In this document: positions 12,905-13,372 of the stretch, piece by piece
Numbering within the stretch: the first letter of the stretch is position 1
How the letters are laid out: every line of letters starts with the position of its first letter
Assembly (NCBI GenBank): GCA_022565935.1
Contig: JADFJY010000026.1
Coordinates: 1 to 13,372 of the forward strand
DNA: 13,372 nucleotides
Direction: 5' to 3'
Origin: Nitrososphaerota archaeon
GTDB lineage: Archaea; Thermoproteota; Nitrososphaeria; Nitrososphaerales; Nitrosopumilaceae
Made by a program: the position numbers and the translations under genes
Notes under the pieces: model-generated
The model's database searches: none
The model's input: the letters and a program-made list of their open reading frames with translations, nothing else
What the model was told of the DNA's origin: nothing

Positions 12905-13372
12905 ATGAAATTTGTAATAATTATCGCAATAGCAGTTGTTTTTGGAATAGGACTTGCACTTAGTGTTTCAGCAGAAGAAGGACTAATTCCAGCATGGATA
13001 AAATCTACTGCAAGTTTTTGGGTTGAAGGTGATATTAGCGATTCAGAATTTATTACTGCATTACAGTTTCTTGTAAAAGAAGGCATACTTGTAATTCCTT
13101 CAGAACAAAATGAAAAAATAGATGTGGTTCAACTTAGCGTTAAAGAATTGAAAGATCAAGCTATTTCATGGAACTATGAGGATATTTTAAGAGATGAAGA
13201 TTACTATATAGGAAAAATCATCTATGTGACAGGTTCTATACGGAATATTGAAGAAAATGACGATTATGAAGGTTGGGTGTTATTATCAGTATATACAGCT
13301 AAAACCGTATATGGGAATTGGCTTGATGATTTGATGTATATCAGGTATGATGGAAGTAGATTGTTGTATGAG
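12905..13372 (+). CDS. secreted protein with thaumarchaeal Trp-rich module, 3' end outside the window
   Basis: The frame is open for 156 codons to the right edge. Residues 1-23 form a signal peptide (MKFVIIIAIAVVFGIGLALS, cleavage near VSA-EE). EEGLIPAWIKSTASFWVEGD and ISDSEFITALQFLVKEGILV (about residues 24-63) are the short Trp-containing module common in extracellular proteins of Nitrosopumilus relatives. A second part (about 74-156) begins LSVKELKDQAISWNYEDILR and has a likely beta-rich stretch, YYIGKIIYVTGSIRNI, which may be a small OB-like fold. The start is only eight bases after the integrase remnant, so its promoter must lie inside that remnant. The first 34 bases are almost identical to the broken stub at 5781. 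Confidence 0.75.
   Translation, partial: MKFVIIIAIAVVFGIGLALSVSAEEGLIPAWIKSTASFWVEGDISDSEFITALQFLVKEGILVIPSEQNEKIDVVQLSVKELKDQAISWNYEDILRDEDYYIGKIIYVTGSIRNIEENDDYEGWVLLSVYTAKTVYGNWLDDLMYIRYDGSRLLYE

Overview
The window is AT-rich, gene-dense archaeal DNA. The best match is an ammonia-oxidising thaumarchaeon (Nitrosopumilus-like), judged from gene content. Supporting features are a secreted protein ending in a CFI-box membrane anchor, a secreted protein with the Trp-rich IPAWIKSTASFW module typical of that group, an MCT-1/Tma20-type PUA protein, archaeal TrmI, a stand-alone NAD(P)HX dehydratase, a proteasome beta subunit and a Mut7-C RNase. Several genes have a TATA-like element about 25 bases before the start codon and no Shine-Dalgarno sequence, which suggests leaderless mRNAs. 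The taxonomic call is an inference; no rRNA is present. I found no tRNA, rRNA, CRISPR array or intact insertion sequence.

Layout. Bases 1-1772 hold a minus-strand operon: purF (TTG start, Fe-S type), a DUF427 protein, and the first 16 codons of a third gene running off the left edge. Bases 1773-2181 are a divergent intergenic region with four TAACCG/CGGTTA elements, a candidate operator cluster. argS follows on the plus strand, then a secreted PQQ-type sugar dehydrogenase with a CFI-box anchor. That gene is bracketed by an exact 18-base direct repeat made of its own signal-peptide start. Bases 5781-6534 are the least ordinary part: a broken signal-peptide stub, a 33-residue zinc-knuckle ORF, about 370 bases of hairpin-rich non-coding DNA, and a 43-residue zinc-ribbon gene with its own hairpin/T-tract terminator.

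Bases 6574-7420 (minus) carry two overlapping genes of unknown function, one a zinc-ribbon protein. Then come trmI, nnrD and an M20 peptidase on the plus strand; the M20 gene shares its last four bases with a convergent doxX. From 11158 come a proteasome beta subunit in which the catalytic Thr1 position is Ala, a Mut7-C RNase, and a convergent MCT-1-like PUA gene that again shares four bases at its stop. The right end has the stranded N-terminus of a probable tyrosine recombinase, immediately followed by a new secreted-protein gene cut by the window edge.

How the genes work together. Most are housekeeping: purine synthesis, arginyl-tRNA charging, tRNA m1A58 methylation, nicotinamide-cofactor repair, peptide hydrolysis, proteasome, RNA turnover and translation. 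The accessory parts are the signal-peptide-linked duplications and the integrase remnant. They suggest that secreted-protein genes here are gained and lost by recombination at their conserved 5' ends.
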